From contig JAEYOK010000010.1 in the NCBI GenBank assembly GCA_023411795.1, positions 62,001-126,000 of the forward strand: 64,000 bases of DNA. Reading direction: 5' to 3'. The notes below the pieces were generated by a model, which worked only from the letters and a program-made list of their open reading frames with translations, had not been told where the DNA came from and made no database searches. This DNA is from Bacillota bacterium (GTDB lineage Bacteria; Bacillota; Clostridia; DSM-8532). Made by a program: the position numbers and the translations under genes. Shown here piece by piece: positions 24,683-33,724 of this stretch (positions are counted from its first letter, which is position 1; each line of letters begins with the position of its first letter).

Positions 24683-26505
24683 ATGGCAAAATAAACAAAA
24701 CAGATTTTAAAATAATGCTTATAATGACAGCAATTTATTTGGTAATAGCTCTTTTTTATCTGGGAGACTTAAAAGCGCCTCAAACAGGCTGGGAACCGGA
24801 AAAACTTAATGAAAGTTTTATTGTTGATTTTGGCAAAGAGGTTAATATTGATAAAATTATGCTCTTTGGTGGATTAGGTCATGCCTGGGGATGCTTTGGC
24901 AGCCTGGAGATAGAGGCATATAAGGATGGCACCTTCGCCCCATATACCTTCATTGATATGAAATCAATATTTAAATGGCATTATACAACAGACACAGTAA
25001 TGACCGATAAACTTAGAATAACTACCAAGTACTTACGAACCGATAACGAAAATGATAAAGACAGATACTATAAAGCCGAATATCGTGAGATGGGATTTTT
25101 TAGTGGTGATAATCTGATAACAGACTTTAAAATCGACTCTGAACCTTCGACAGAAGGTGTTCTTAATATGTTTGATGAACAGGACCTTGTCCCGGATCGT
25201 CCAACTGTATTAAACAGTACTTATTTTGATGAAGTATATTTCCCTCGAACCGCATTGGAACAGCTTGAGAAGCGAGATGTTTTATATGAGAATACTCATC
25301 CGCCCCTAGGTAAAACCATAATTGCGTTTGGAATAAGTATTTTTGGGATGAATCCTTTTGGCTGGAGAATTATGGGGACTTTATTCGGAGCCGCCTTGAT
25401 TCCTCTTATGTATATGATAGCAAAGCGTTTCTTTAAAGACTCTTTCTGGGCATTTTTCTGTGCTTATTTAATGATGTTTGACTTTATGCACTTTACCCAG
25501 ACTCGTTTGGCCACAATAGACAGCTATACTGTTTTCTTTGTTATGCTGATGTTCTATTTTATGTTGGACTACTATGACTCAAGATCCTATGAAAGAGGGC
25601 CATTAAAATCACTTATTCCCCTCTTATTTTGCGGAATAGCTCTTGGGCTTGGTGCCGCAACTAAATGGATAGCCCTCTATGGAGCTTTTGGTTTGGCTCT
25701 ACTCTTCTTCCTTTCCAGAGGCTATGAGTATAGTGAATACAATAATCACCTAAACATAATCTTAAAAGAGCAAGGCGGCAGTATAAAACAAAAGTCTTCG
25801 AAGCTTTGGGGTTGGACGGGCAAATATTTCTATTTAACCTGCTTTTTTTGCATAATATTTTTTATAATCATTCCCGTGGCAATTTATATTCTCTCATTCA
25901 TACCTATTGACTATAAGGAGGATAACCAGACCCTTATTAAGTCAGTCTTTGACTCGGTAAAGAGCATGTTTGATTACCACAAAGGTGTGGATGCAACTCA
26001 CCCCTATGCCTCACCCTGGTATGAATGGCCACTTAATATTCGTCCTATCTACTATTATCAGGGTTCCCTTCTTCCAAACTCTTGGGGCGCTTCAATCGCA
26101 GGATTAGGACATCCTCTGCTATTTTGGACAGGCCTTGTAGCATTTTTTGTAACACTGGGATTTATTATCGCAAACCTTTTCAAAAAAAGAAAATTTATTG
26201 GTGGTAATAAGCTTTTACTCTTCCCGGTTATAGGTTATTTATCTCAGTATCTTCCCTGGGTTGTCGCCCCTAGAAAAATAACCTTTATATACCATTACTT
26301 TTCATGTGTTCCATTCCTAATTTTAATGACAGGTATTCTCTTTAGATATCTGGAAGACCGTGGAATATTCAGCCGCAAGGTTACAAAGGTTTTCCTGATA
26401 TTATTCTTGATTCTTTTTGTATTGTATTATCCCCTTTTATCCGGGATAGAGGTTCCACGTTTTTATTTAAACGGTCTTCAACTTCTTCCCCGCTGGGAAT
26501 GGTAG
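24679..26505 (+). CDS. PMT-family dolichyl-phosphate-mannose--protein mannosyltransferase
   Basis: A 608-residue GT39 enzyme that would attach a sugar, usually mannose, from a polyprenyl phosphate carrier to Ser/Thr of exported proteins. About eleven membrane segments are seen. The Asp-Glu pair of the first loop is in YFDEVYFPRTALEQ (about 182), and ENTHPPLGK (about 207) is the family motif. Unlike standard PMTs, about 120 residues after the first membrane segment form an outer beta-rich domain (WEPEKLNESFIVDFGKEV onward, with aromatic and glycine-rich strands) that resembles a carbohydrate-binding module. It is coupled to the preceding gene (ATGA overlap). Confidence 0.85.
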   Translation: MNGKINKTDFKIMLIMTAIYLVIALFYLGDLKAPQTGWEPEKLNESFIVDFGKEVNIDKIMLFGGLGHAWGCFGSLEIEAYKDGTFAPYTFIDMKSIFKWHYTTDTVMTDKLRITTKYLRTDNENDKDRYYKAEYREMGFFSGDNLITDFKIDSEPSTEGVLNMFDEQDLVPDRPTVLNSTYFDEVYFPRTALEQLEKRDVLYENTHPPLGKTIIAFGISIFGMNPFGWRIMGTLFGAALIPLMYMIAKRFFKDSFWAFFCAYLMMFDFMHFTQTRLATIDSYTVFFVMLMFYFMLDYYDSRSYERGPLKSLIPLLFCGIALGLGAATKWIALYGAFGLALLFFLSRGYEYSEYNNHLNIILKEQGGSIKQKSSKLWGWTGKYFYLTCFFCIIFFIIIPVAIYILSFIPIDYKEDNQTLIKSVFDSVKSMFDYHKGVDATHPYASPWYEWPLNIRPIYYYQGSLLPNSWGASIAGLGHPLLFWTGLVAFFVTLGFIIANLFKKRKFIGGNKLLLFPVIGYLSQYLPWVVAPRKITFIYHYFSCVPFLILMTGILFRYLEDRGIFSRKVTKVFLILFLILFVLYYPLLSGIEVPRFYLNGLQLLPRWEW

Positions 26506-26524
26506 TTTGGAGGATTTTTGCTAA

Positions 26525-26983
26525 ATGAAAAACATAATTGAATGGCTTTGCACACTCCCTATACTGAAAAAGTTCTTTACCCCCGATTCATTGGCTCAAT
26601 TTATCAGGTACCTTATTGTGGGTGTATTTTCGTTCTCAATTGAATATGCCCTGTTCATTATTCTCAGAAACTCCCTTACTATAAGTGAGCTTTATGTAAA
26701 CATAATAGTCTATACTTTTATCTTCTGGATAAATTTCTTATTAAACAAATTTTTCTCTTTTAAATCTAAAGATAATTTTCTACGACAATTATTCCTTTAT
26801 GGGATTTTATTCTTTTTTAATCTAATTGTTGGTAATATACTTTTGTTCTCCGGGATTCGCTATTTGTTAGTACTTTTAAGTGGTGAGGGCTCGTGGCCGG
26901 TATTATATCTGCCCAAGATTTTGATAATGTTCTTTATTATCTCATGGAATTTCATTTTATATAAAAAGGTTATATATAAATAA
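26525..26983 (+). CDS. GtrA-family small membrane protein
   Basis: A 152-residue protein with four hydrophobic helices. QFIRYLIVGVFSFSIEYALFIILRN (about 25-49) and FWINFLLNKFFSFKSK (about 66-81) are the GtrA signature regions. GtrA proteins are proposed to move polyprenyl-phosphate sugars across the membrane. It lies 19 bases after the PMT gene, between it and the FAD enzyme and GT2 gene, exactly the partners needed for lipid-linked sugar transfer. Confidence 0.85.
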   Translation: MKNIIEWLCTLPILKKFFTPDSLAQFIRYLIVGVFSFSIEYALFIILRNSLTISELYVNIIVYTFIFWINFLLNKFFSFKSKDNFLRQLFLYGILFFFNLIVGNILLFSGIRYLLVLLSGEGSWPVLYLPKILIMFFIISWNFILYKKVIYK

Positions 26984-27006
26984 CCTGAATGTTTACCTGA
27001 AATTAT

Positions 27007-27034
27007 GGGCATATGCCCAAATGAGCATATGCTC
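27007..27034. repeat. Two tandem perfect 12-bp palindromes
   Basis: GGGCATATGCCC (27007-27018) and GAGCATATGCTC (27023-27034) are each perfect palindromes separated by four bases. They share GCATATGC and lie in the 73-base gap between the gtrA-like gene and the FAD gene, 10 bases before the latter's ribosome binding site. They could be a regulator site or an mRNA stability hairpin. Confidence 0.6.
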
Positions 27035-27056
27035 TTGCAGGCGAAGGAAGGTAATT

Positions 27057-28355
27057 ATGAATATTGGGATTATCGGTGCCGGTATGACCGGTATTACAGC
27101 CGGATTCAGACTTGCTCAATGCGGTCATAATGTTACAATCTATGATAAGGAAAGTTTTATTGGAGGACTGGCCTCAGCTATACCTTTAGGCAACACAGAG
27201 CTTGATAGATTTTATCATCATATTTTTGTAAGCGATTCTGATATTCTTAACCTGATTGATGAACTTGGAATTAAAGACAGCCTTAATTGGTACGAGCCTA
27301 AAAATGCCATATATATTGATAATTCCCTCCACCCCTTTACCTCTCCTATGGATCTCTTACTTTTTAAACCCATCAGCTTCTTTTCCAGAATCGGAATGGG
27401 GTTATTAGTCTTGTCCTCAAAATTCATCAAGGACTATACCCCATTTGAGTCAATAACAGCTAGGGAATGGATAATTAAACGCTCCGGAAGGGAAGCCTAT
27501 GAAAAAATCTGGGAACCACTCTTAAAATCAAAGTTTGACATCGATTCAGACAACGTCTCCGGAACATGGATATGGAACAAATTTAAGCTTAGAGGTTCAT
27601 CAAGAGGTAAAAACATTGGTAAAGAAAAGCTGGGCTATATGGATGGTGGCTTTATCGCTCTTTTAAAGCAAATGGCTGATTATATCAACCGGAATCGTGG
27701 AAGCATTAAACTCTCTAGTGAGGTAAAATCTATTAATTGTACTGAGGACGGACAAGTAGAGCTAATAACCTCAAATAGCAAAGCATGTTATGATAAGGTT
27801 TTATTTACGGGATCCCCGAATCTTCTTGCAGATACATGCCCCGAGCTTTCCCGAGGTTATGAGAATACACTTAGAAATATAAAGTATAAGGCAAACATCT
27901 GCGTAATCCTTGAATTAAGCGAAAGCTTATCGCCTTATTATTGGATAACGGTTTCCCAAAAGGGCTTTCCCTTCGTTCTAATTATTGAACATACAGATCT
28001 TGTCGGAGACAAGGGTTATGGCTCTCATATCGTTTATCTTTCAAGATACTGCGATATATCTGATCCCATTTTTTCACTTCCTGACAATGAAATAGTTAAT
28101 GAATTTATAGCCGGCTTAAAAATAATTTTTCCTAAGTTTAGTGATAATAATATAATTAAAACGACCTTAAGCAAAGCTCAATATGCGCAGCCTGTCGTAA
28201 CCTTGGATTATGGCAGTAGTATTCCGGATATAAAAACGCCTGTCAAAGGAGTCTTTCTGGCTTCAATGCCCCAGATTTATCCCGAGGATAGGGGTTTAAA
28301 CTATGCTGTGAGACTTGGAAACAAGGCTGCAAATGAAATACTTAACGATTTGTAG
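27057..28355 (+). CDS. FAD-dependent oxidoreductase of the protoporphyrinogen oxidase/amine oxidase fold
   Basis: A 432-residue flavoprotein. The N-terminal dinucleotide motif is IGIIGAGMTGITAGFRLAQCGHNVTIYDKE (about 2-31), then FIGGLASA, and the FAD C-terminal motif is GVFLASMPQIYPEDRGLNYAVRLG. Enzymes of this type often sit with GT2 and GtrA genes in polysaccharide clusters and may alter a lipid-linked sugar or the carrier. ATG 27057 is supported by AAGGAAGG nine bases upstream. The reaction cannot be read from the sequence. Confidence 0.75.
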   Translation: MNIGIIGAGMTGITAGFRLAQCGHNVTIYDKESFIGGLASAIPLGNTELDRFYHHIFVSDSDILNLIDELGIKDSLNWYEPKNAIYIDNSLHPFTSPMDLLLFKPISFFSRIGMGLLVLSSKFIKDYTPFESITAREWIIKRSGREAYEKIWEPLLKSKFDIDSDNVSGTWIWNKFKLRGSSRGKNIGKEKLGYMDGGFIALLKQMADYINRNRGSIKLSSEVKSINCTEDGQVELITSNSKACYDKVLFTGSPNLLADTCPELSRGYENTLRNIKYKANICVILELSESLSPYYWITVSQKGFPFVLIIEHTDLVGDKGYGSHIVYLSRYCDISDPIFSLPDNEIVNEFIAGLKIIFPKFSDNNIIKTTLSKAQYAQPVVTLDYGSSIPDIKTPVKGVFLASMPQIYPEDRGLNYAVRLGNKAANEILNDL

Positions 28356-28395
28356 TATACTGTTTATGATACTCATCAACTACGGAGGTCTTACT

Positions 28396-29364
28396 ATGGA
28401 TAAAATTCTATGTTCAATAATAGTTCCTATGTATAACGAGGAAGATGTTATTCCTGAAACATACAGACGTCTAACGAATGTAATGGATGCACTAAATGAG
28501 AATTACGAGATTATTTTTATTAATGACGGAAGCCGTGACAATACTAAAGCAATGCTTTCAGAATTATGTAAAAGTGATAGCCATATAAAAATGATAGATT
28601 TTGCTCGTAACTTTGGTCATCAAATAGCTATAACAGCAGGTATGGACTATGCAGCCGGAGAATGCATGGTCATTATTGACGGAGACCTTCAGGATCCACC
28701 CGAACTGATTCCCGAAATGATAAAGATTTGGCAAAGTGGCTACGACATTGTCTACGGAAAAAGAATATCCCGTCAGGGTGAGACCTTATTTAAAAAGTTT
28801 ACTGCTAAAGTGTACTACAGACTCCTTGGTAAACTTACCGATGTGGATATCCCCGTGGACACAGGAGACTTCAGGTTGATTGACCGCAAAGTTTGTGAAG
28901 CATTAAAACAGCTTCCCGAAAGAAGTCGCTATGTAAGAGGCTTAATGAGCTGGGTCGGATTTAAGCAAATAGCAATCGAATTTGAACGCAACGAACGATT
29001 TGCAGGTGAAACAAAATATCCTCTTAAGAAAATGCTGAAGCTGGCTATGGACGGGATTATGTCCTTTTCCTACAAGCCTTTAAAATTCGCTTCATACATT
29101 GGTACATTTATTTCTCTGATAAGCTTTGTATATCTGATCTTTGTATTACTTCAAAAGCTGATATTCCCGGAATCAGCCCAATCAGGATGGGCATCTATTA
29201 TAGCTGTTAGTCTGTTCTTTAACGGCATCATCCTGCTCATGCTTGGTATAATCGGTGAATATATAGGTCGTATTTATGATGAGGCAAAAGGGCGCCCTTT
29301 ATATATTATAAGTGAGCTTAAGAACATGGAGGACCGCGAAGGCCCGCGTTTTAAAATTAAATAG
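28396..29364 (+). CDS. GT2 polyprenyl-phosphate glycosyltransferase (DPM1/GtrB-like)
   Basis: A 322-residue enzyme: a cytoplasmic GT-A domain followed by two C-terminal membrane helices (about 235-260 and 272-298). The nucleotide-sugar motifs are CSIIVPMYNEEDVI (about 5-18), FINDGSRDNT (about 40), DFARNFGHQIAITAGMDYA and IDGDLQDPPEL with the metal-binding D-x-D. It would make undecaprenyl-phosphate-mannose or -glucose, the donor for the GT-C and PMT enzymes upstream. ATG 28396 has CGGAGG eight bases upstream and is preferred to an ATG at 28315 inside the previous gene. Confidence 0.9.
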   Translation: MDKILCSIIVPMYNEEDVIPETYRRLTNVMDALNENYEIIFINDGSRDNTKAMLSELCKSDSHIKMIDFARNFGHQIAITAGMDYAAGECMVIIDGDLQDPPELIPEMIKIWQSGYDIVYGKRISRQGETLFKKFTAKVYYRLLGKLTDVDIPVDTGDFRLIDRKVCEALKQLPERSRYVRGLMSWVGFKQIAIEFERNERFAGETKYPLKKMLKLAMDGIMSFSYKPLKFASYIGTFISLISFVYLIFVLLQKLIFPESAQSGWASIIAVSLFFNGIILLMLGIIGEYIGRIYDEAKGRPLYIISELKNMEDREGPRFKIK

Positions 29365-29393
29365 GGTTAATTGATTTATTCAAATTATAATGA

Positions 29394-29499
29394 AGCGGTA
29401 TGTCTGATGCGATTTAAAGCGAAGCAAGGATTGCGTAGCGAGCGCGACTAGAAAACTGGATGTTTGACCGGAGCGCTAAATCGTTACAGACATGCCGCT
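29394..29499. repeat. 106-bp imperfect palindrome between convergent genes
   Basis: The outer arms AGCGGTATGTCTG...CGATTTA (from 29394) and TAAATCG...CAGACATGCCGCT (to 29499) pair over about 24 positions, with one G-U pair and two small bulges. The central part is rich in GCG words (GCGAAGCAAGG, GCGTAGCGAGCGCG). No T-run follows. It may be a repeat-element family member or an unusual terminator of both neighbouring genes. Confidence 0.6.
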
Positions 29500-29548
29500 A
29501 AAACTGTAAAATATATTTGAATATTTTTCGCATAGACTGTTTATAATG

Positions 29549-30622
29549 TTATTCTTCTTCAAATAGTGTCTTGGAGGTCAATATACCACTCTTCATAACT
29601 GCCGCTCTGACTGTTTTATTGTACATTGCGGGAATCTTTAAGCGCTTTAAACTTATAGTCTTAATTAAAGGTGCAATATTTTTTCTATACCTTTTTTGGA
29701 AGCCTTCAATGCCCGGAGATAGACTTAATGCTAATTGATAAGCGCTCCTTAACGCAAAGCTAATTCCCTCTGCCGAGCTGGGGCTTATAAAACCTCCCGC
29801 CTCGCCGACTAGAGCTGCATGATTATTGCCGGTTATAATATCCTTTTTACGTGGACGTACAAGATACGAGCCTTCGCGCTTGACACAGTCTCCAAATTTA
29901 AACCCGTACTCCTTTAGATTGCTTTTAAGCAGCGCAAACTTAGTCTGGGCCTCCTTATTTGGAGCAAGAGCTGAGCCGATAATTAATTTTCCGTCTTTTG
30001 AAATTGTCCAGGAATAGAAATCTGTTACTTCACTGTCAAACACAGCACCATAATAGGGTATGGTTTTATCAGTTTCAAACCATTCCTGAATCGCTATATA
30101 CCTTTTCATAGTATCTTCTTCACCATAGAGCTGGCGGCGAACACTGGACCATGCTCCGTCAGCACCTATTATAAGCTTCACTTTTTCGGTAAAAATCCTA
30201 TTACCGTACATAAATGCGATTTCATAGCCTTCCTTAGTTTCACTCAAGGTATTAAATCTGCAACCAAGGGCCAAATCAACATTGTTAGGAACATTTGAAA
30301 TAAGCCATTGATCAAAGCGCTGCCTATCAAGGTTAAAATAGAAACGCTGATAAAAGCGCTCCAAGTAATTATCGAAATCAATAGTCCTGACCAGAAATAA
30401 CTGAGGATCAACCAAAACACTTGTAGGAACAGCAAGGCCCATTTTACCAAGCATTTGCTGGGCATCGGGAGCAAGAAGACCTCCACAACACTTACCCTTT
30501 TCATTTTCCCCGTCTATCAAGTCCCGCCTATCTAAAAGAAGTATTCTATATTGTCGAGGTAAGAACCTTGCCAGGGTAGCTCCTGCAGGTCCGGCCCCAA
30601 TTATTGCTATATCATAGGACAT
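29549..30622 (-). CDS. FAD-dependent oxidoreductase, geranylgeranyl-reductase-like
   Basis: A 357-residue flavoprotein. The Rossmann motif is YDIAIIGAGPAGATLARFL (about 3-21), KGKCCGGLLAPDA (about 43-55) carries the two cysteines seen in some members, GADGAWSSVRR is the middle motif, and GEAGGFISPSSAEGI is the FAD phosphate motif. Relatives reduce isoprenoid chains or halogenate/hydroxylate aromatics; which applies here is not clear. ATG 30622 follows GGAGG by about eight bases; a TTG 15 bases upstream overlaps that site. It is monocistronic, facing the glycosylation operon. Confidence 0.75.
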   Translation of the reverse strand: MSYDIAIIGAGPAGATLARFLPRQYRILLLDRRDLIDGENEKGKCCGGLLAPDAQQMLGKMGLAVPTSVLVDPQLFLVRTIDFDNYLERFYQRFYFNLDRQRFDQWLISNVPNNVDLALGCRFNTLSETKEGYEIAFMYGNRIFTEKVKLIIGADGAWSSVRRQLYGEEDTMKRYIAIQEWFETDKTIPYYGAVFDSEVTDFYSWTISKDGKLIIGSALAPNKEAQTKFALLKSNLKEYGFKFGDCVKREGSYLVRPRKKDIITGNNHAALVGEAGGFISPSSAEGISFALRSAYQLALSLSPGIEGFQKRYRKNIAPLIKTISLKRLKIPAMYNKTVRAAVMKSGILTSKTLFEEE

Positions 30623-30740
30623 ATAAGTAACCTCCAAACTGTAAATTCATCGCTTAATTTTAACATAAATGATTGATATATTATAGCTTAATTAACTGTT
30701 TTCTTAGCCTGAATAAGAATACATCAAATACCTCAAAAAG

Positions 30741-30769
30741 TTGTTTCGGGATAAAATTTCTGATAAAAT
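30741..30769 (+). promoter_or_regulatory. Rubrerythrin promoter
   Basis: TTGTTT (30741-30746), a 17-base spacer and TAAAAT (30764-30769) lie 35 bases before the rubrerythrin start. No clear PerR box was found by eye. Confidence 0.5.
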
Positions 30770-30804
30770 AATAAATATTAAAATGTTTAAGGAGGTACCT
30801 AATA

Positions 30805-31398
30805 ATGAAAAGCTTAAAAGGCACAGAAACAGCTAAGAATTTGTTAAAGTCTTTTGCGGGAGAGTCCCAAGCAAGAAATCGATATACTTATTATGCCTCA
30901 GTAGCCGATAAAGAGGGCTACAAACAGATTAAAAACCTGTTTCTTGAAACAGCTGATAATGAAAAGGAACACGGAAAAAGATTCTATAAGTTCTTGCTTG
31001 AAGGTTTAGCAGGCGAACTTCCTGCCGATATCGAGATAACAGCAACATATCCTGTGGCTCAGGGCACAACCCTTGATAACCTTAAGGCGGCAGCTTGCGG
31101 TGAAAATGAGGAATGGAGCGAATTATATCCTACTTTTGCTGAAATCGCCGATAAAGAAGGGTTCCCGGAAATAGCCAACGCTTATAGAATGATAGCATCT
31201 GCTGAAAAAAGACATGAAACACGTTTTGTAAAACTTGCCAACAATATTGAACAAGGCAGTTTATTCCAGAAAGATGGTAAAGTTTTTTGGAAATGCGGAA
31301 ATTGCGGATACATACACGAAGGCAAAAGTGCACCGGAAGTATGCCCTGCCTGTATACATCCCAAAGCTTACTTTGAACTTTTTGTAGAAAACTATTAA
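30805..31398 (+). CDS. rbr: Rubrerythrin
   Basis: The 197-residue non-haem iron peroxidase that reduces hydrogen peroxide in anaerobes. The ferritin-like di-iron domain has E-S-Q-A-R-N-R-Y (about 20), ETADNEKEHGKRFYKFL (about 52-68), and the second EN/E-x-x-H set (EEWSELYPTFAEIADKEG, ASAEKRHETRF). The C-terminal rubredoxin-like centre has CGNCGY (about 165) and CPAC (about 180) for one iron. The position after CPAC is Ile where Gln or Asp is common, which should not affect metal binding. GGAGG lies upstream. It is flanked by its own promoter and terminator. Confidence 0.95.
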   Translation: MKSLKGTETAKNLLKSFAGESQARNRYTYYASVADKEGYKQIKNLFLETADNEKEHGKRFYKFLLEGLAGELPADIEITATYPVAQGTTLDNLKAAACGENEEWSELYPTFAEIADKEGFPEIANAYRMIASAEKRHETRFVKLANNIEQGSLFQKDGKVFWKCGNCGYIHEGKSAPEVCPACIHPKAYFELFVENY

Positions 31399-31414
31399 AT
31401 TTTCCTAAACAGAC

Positions 31415-31446
31415 AAAAGGCTAATCCGAAAGGATTAGCCTTTTTT
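31415..31446 (+). terminator. Rubrerythrin terminator
   Basis: AAAAGGCTAATCC-GAAA-GGATTAGCCTTTT: a perfect 13-bp stem with a GAAA tetraloop and a T-run. Confidence 0.92.
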
Positions 31447-31464
31447 ATGAATATAACAGGTTCA

Positions 31465-32652
31465 CTATTTATAATATCTGCTATAATCCTGCTTATCTTT
31501 TTTTTCGCTTAAAAAACCGGCTGCCATTGCAGTTATCGGAATTGTCAATATTAGTCCTATGCTGCCTGCAAAGGATCTGACCACTTCACCGGCATAACCA
31601 TCCTGATTAATAATTTCATAAAAAGGTATTTCATGCGCCATAAGAAGAATCAATAATTGAAGTGAACCTCCGACATATGCAAGTATAAGTGTGTTAGACA
31701 TTGTTGCAATCATATCACGTCCAATATTCATCCCTGCTTTTATATGAGAACTTTTTTTTATTTCAGGATTAATATCCTTTATTTCAAACATAGCTGAGGA
31801 AAGTGACATCGCAACGTCCATTGCCGCACCGAGAGCACCGATTAGAATACCGGCAAAGAGTAAACCCTTATAGTCAAATGATATGTTTTGAGGAATATAC
31901 ATCAGCATCTGCGATTCTTCATCGCCAAGGCCTGTAAGCTTTGCCAGTCCGCCTACCAGTTGAGCTAAAAATCCAGCTGCAATAACTCCTCCCGTAGTTC
32001 CGATAATAGCAGCAAGAGTCTTTTTGTTATAACCACTGACTAATAGAAGTGTAACTCCTGTTATTAATACACATACCCAAATAGATATAAAGACAGGATC
32101 AAATCCCTTCAAAATCAGTGGAATTAGTATATATATTATTGCTAATATGGTCAGAATGAGAGATATTAATGCCTTCAATCCCTTTAAGCGGCCAACCGAT
32201 AATATTACCACCGCAAAGATTACTAATAATAACAGCAGATACTTGTCCCTGACCACTGAATATATATATGATTGAGTTATTTCTCCTTTTTCATCTAATT
32301 CCAGTATTAGTAATACCTCATCCCCCGGCTCTAATTTAGAATGCTGTTCATCCGAGCTAAAAGAAAGGCTTAAAGCGTAATCAGTAATGATAGTCTTACC
32401 TTTATGTAGGCCTTTTGAGGTTATTTTAACCTCAACGACCTGGACAGTATCAGATAGGCTTCCCCCGGAGTAGTCAACACTATCCTGACGGGTGTCCACA
32501 ACTTTGATAACCTTCCCTCTCACATTTGCTGTTGGTGTTTCTTCCGGAACTGTATCACTTGAAAAAACAGGTATTATTGACCATCCCATAAGTAGAAAAA
32601 TAATAGCGGTTAATAGTATAGTTTTGTGCTTAATAATCCCGTGTCTTTTCAT
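31465..32652 (-). CDS. YibE/F-family membrane protein
   Basis: A 395-residue polytopic protein. After one N-terminal membrane helix comes a soluble OB-like domain of about 95 residues outside the cell (VRGKVIKVVDTRQDS...LEPGDEVLLILELDEKG), then seven or eight helices with the conserved GALGAAMDVAMSLSSAM and GRDMIATMSNTLILAYVG. The family's function is not established. ATG 32652 has GGGGGAC eight bases upstream; a TTG further up is the ribosome binding site itself. It follows the CPBP gene by 22 bases and may be cotranscribed. Confidence 0.85.
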   Translation of the reverse strand: MKRHGIIKHKTILLTAIIFLLMGWSIIPVFSSDTVPEETPTANVRGKVIKVVDTRQDSVDYSGGSLSDTVQVVEVKITSKGLHKGKTIITDYALSLSFSSDEQHSKLEPGDEVLLILELDEKGEITQSYIYSVVRDKYLLLLLVIFAVVILSVGRLKGLKALISLILTILAIIYILIPLILKGFDPVFISIWVCVLITGVTLLLVSGYNKKTLAAIIGTTGGVIAAGFLAQLVGGLAKLTGLGDEESQMLMYIPQNISFDYKGLLFAGILIGALGAAMDVAMSLSSAMFEIKDINPEIKKSSHIKAGMNIGRDMIATMSNTLILAYVGGSLQLLILLMAHEIPFYEIINQDGYAGEVVRSFAGSIGLILTIPITAMAAGFLSEKKDKQDYSRYYK

Positions 32653-32674
32653 ATTAGTGTCCCCCAAAATGAAT

Positions 32675-33664
32675 TCAAGTTCCTTGAATACTTATATCTG
32701 TTCTTGCCGGCGCTTCTTCTTTTAGTCCTCTTCCATCTATACTAAGTAGTATTATAATTGAAAGAACCAGTACGGTTGTTACCGCCAGACCGCCTTCTAA
32801 TCCAAATGCGCCACCATTTATAATGGTTCCAACGTCTTTCGATTCAAATGAAAACAGGGATACTTTAGTCGTCATTCCGCTGACCCTTATCCCGAAAACA
32901 TTACCCTGAACAAAATTCCAAGCTGAATGAATAGCGCAGATACCCCATATGCTATTCATTTTCAGAGTATATATAGAAGCAAAAACTCCGAACAGGGCTA
33001 AATTAATCAAAGACAATATATCAATTCCGTTATTAAATATATGAAGCAGTGCAAAAAGTACTGAGTTTGTTAAAACAGCTACTAATAGTGGACTTTTATT
33101 GGCAATTGAAATCATGAAATATCCTCTCAGGAATACCTCTTCACTCATACCCTGAATTAAAAAACCGGCGAAGTAAGCCAGAAGAAGGTAAAGGCCATTC
33201 CCAAGTACAAAACCTTTATATGTAAGAGTCCCGCATAGAAATGCTATTAACACGGCAACAGAAAACATTACAAAACCAATTATAAGACCTATCAAATAAT
33301 CAGAAAAAGCTTTTTTCCTAACAAAACCCATAGAATGGAGACTACGTTTCTCAATCGATTTACAATAAATAATAACAAGAATAGTAGTTAATAAAGTTAT
33401 AAACAAGCTCGGTAGAATCAAGCCATCCTGAACTCCAGCAGCAAATTGGTTTAAAGCCTCCGGGTTATTCATATCAACTGAGCCTGACAATCCTATTTTT
33501 AATACAGAGGGTATCATGAATATCAGTAATGGAATAGACATAGCGACTTGAGTAGCCAGATATATCCCGATAAAGATAAGGACCTGAATAATAAAATGTG
33601 GTTTAAACTCTGCCTTTTTTGCTTCAAAAACAATTGATGGACGCTCCCTGAAAACTGTCAGCAT
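32675..33664 (-). CDS. CPBP-family intramembrane metalloprotease
   Basis: A 329-residue membrane protein with about eight helices. The CPBP/CAAX-protease motifs are present: EEVFLRGYF (the E-E-x-x-x-R motif, about 174-182), and histidines in FALLHIFNNG and IHSAWNF. Related enzymes remove C-terminal peptides or give immunity to bacteriocins. GGAGGAAT precedes the ATG. It starts a two-gene unit with the YibE/F gene. The substrate is unknown. Confidence 0.85.
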   Translation of the reverse strand: MLTVFRERPSIVFEAKKAEFKPHFIIQVLIFIGIYLATQVAMSIPLLIFMIPSVLKIGLSGSVDMNNPEALNQFAAGVQDGLILPSLFITLLTTILVIIYCKSIEKRSLHSMGFVRKKAFSDYLIGLIIGFVMFSVAVLIAFLCGTLTYKGFVLGNGLYLLLAYFAGFLIQGMSEEVFLRGYFMISIANKSPLLVAVLTNSVLFALLHIFNNGIDILSLINLALFGVFASIYTLKMNSIWGICAIHSAWNFVQGNVFGIRVSGMTTKVSLFSFESKDVGTIINGGAFGLEGGLAVTTVLVLSIIILLSIDGRGLKEEAPARTDISIQGT

Positions 33665-33724
33665 GATATTCCTCCTGATAATGAACTAAATTCAATTATA
33701 TAGTAACATATTTCTCTTCGATTT

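Noticed and set aside
23390..29364. Phage-type seroconversion (gtrABC) locus
   Set aside because: GtrA and GT2 members are present, but the PMT and FAD genes and lack of phage neighbours favour a chromosomal glycosylation operon.
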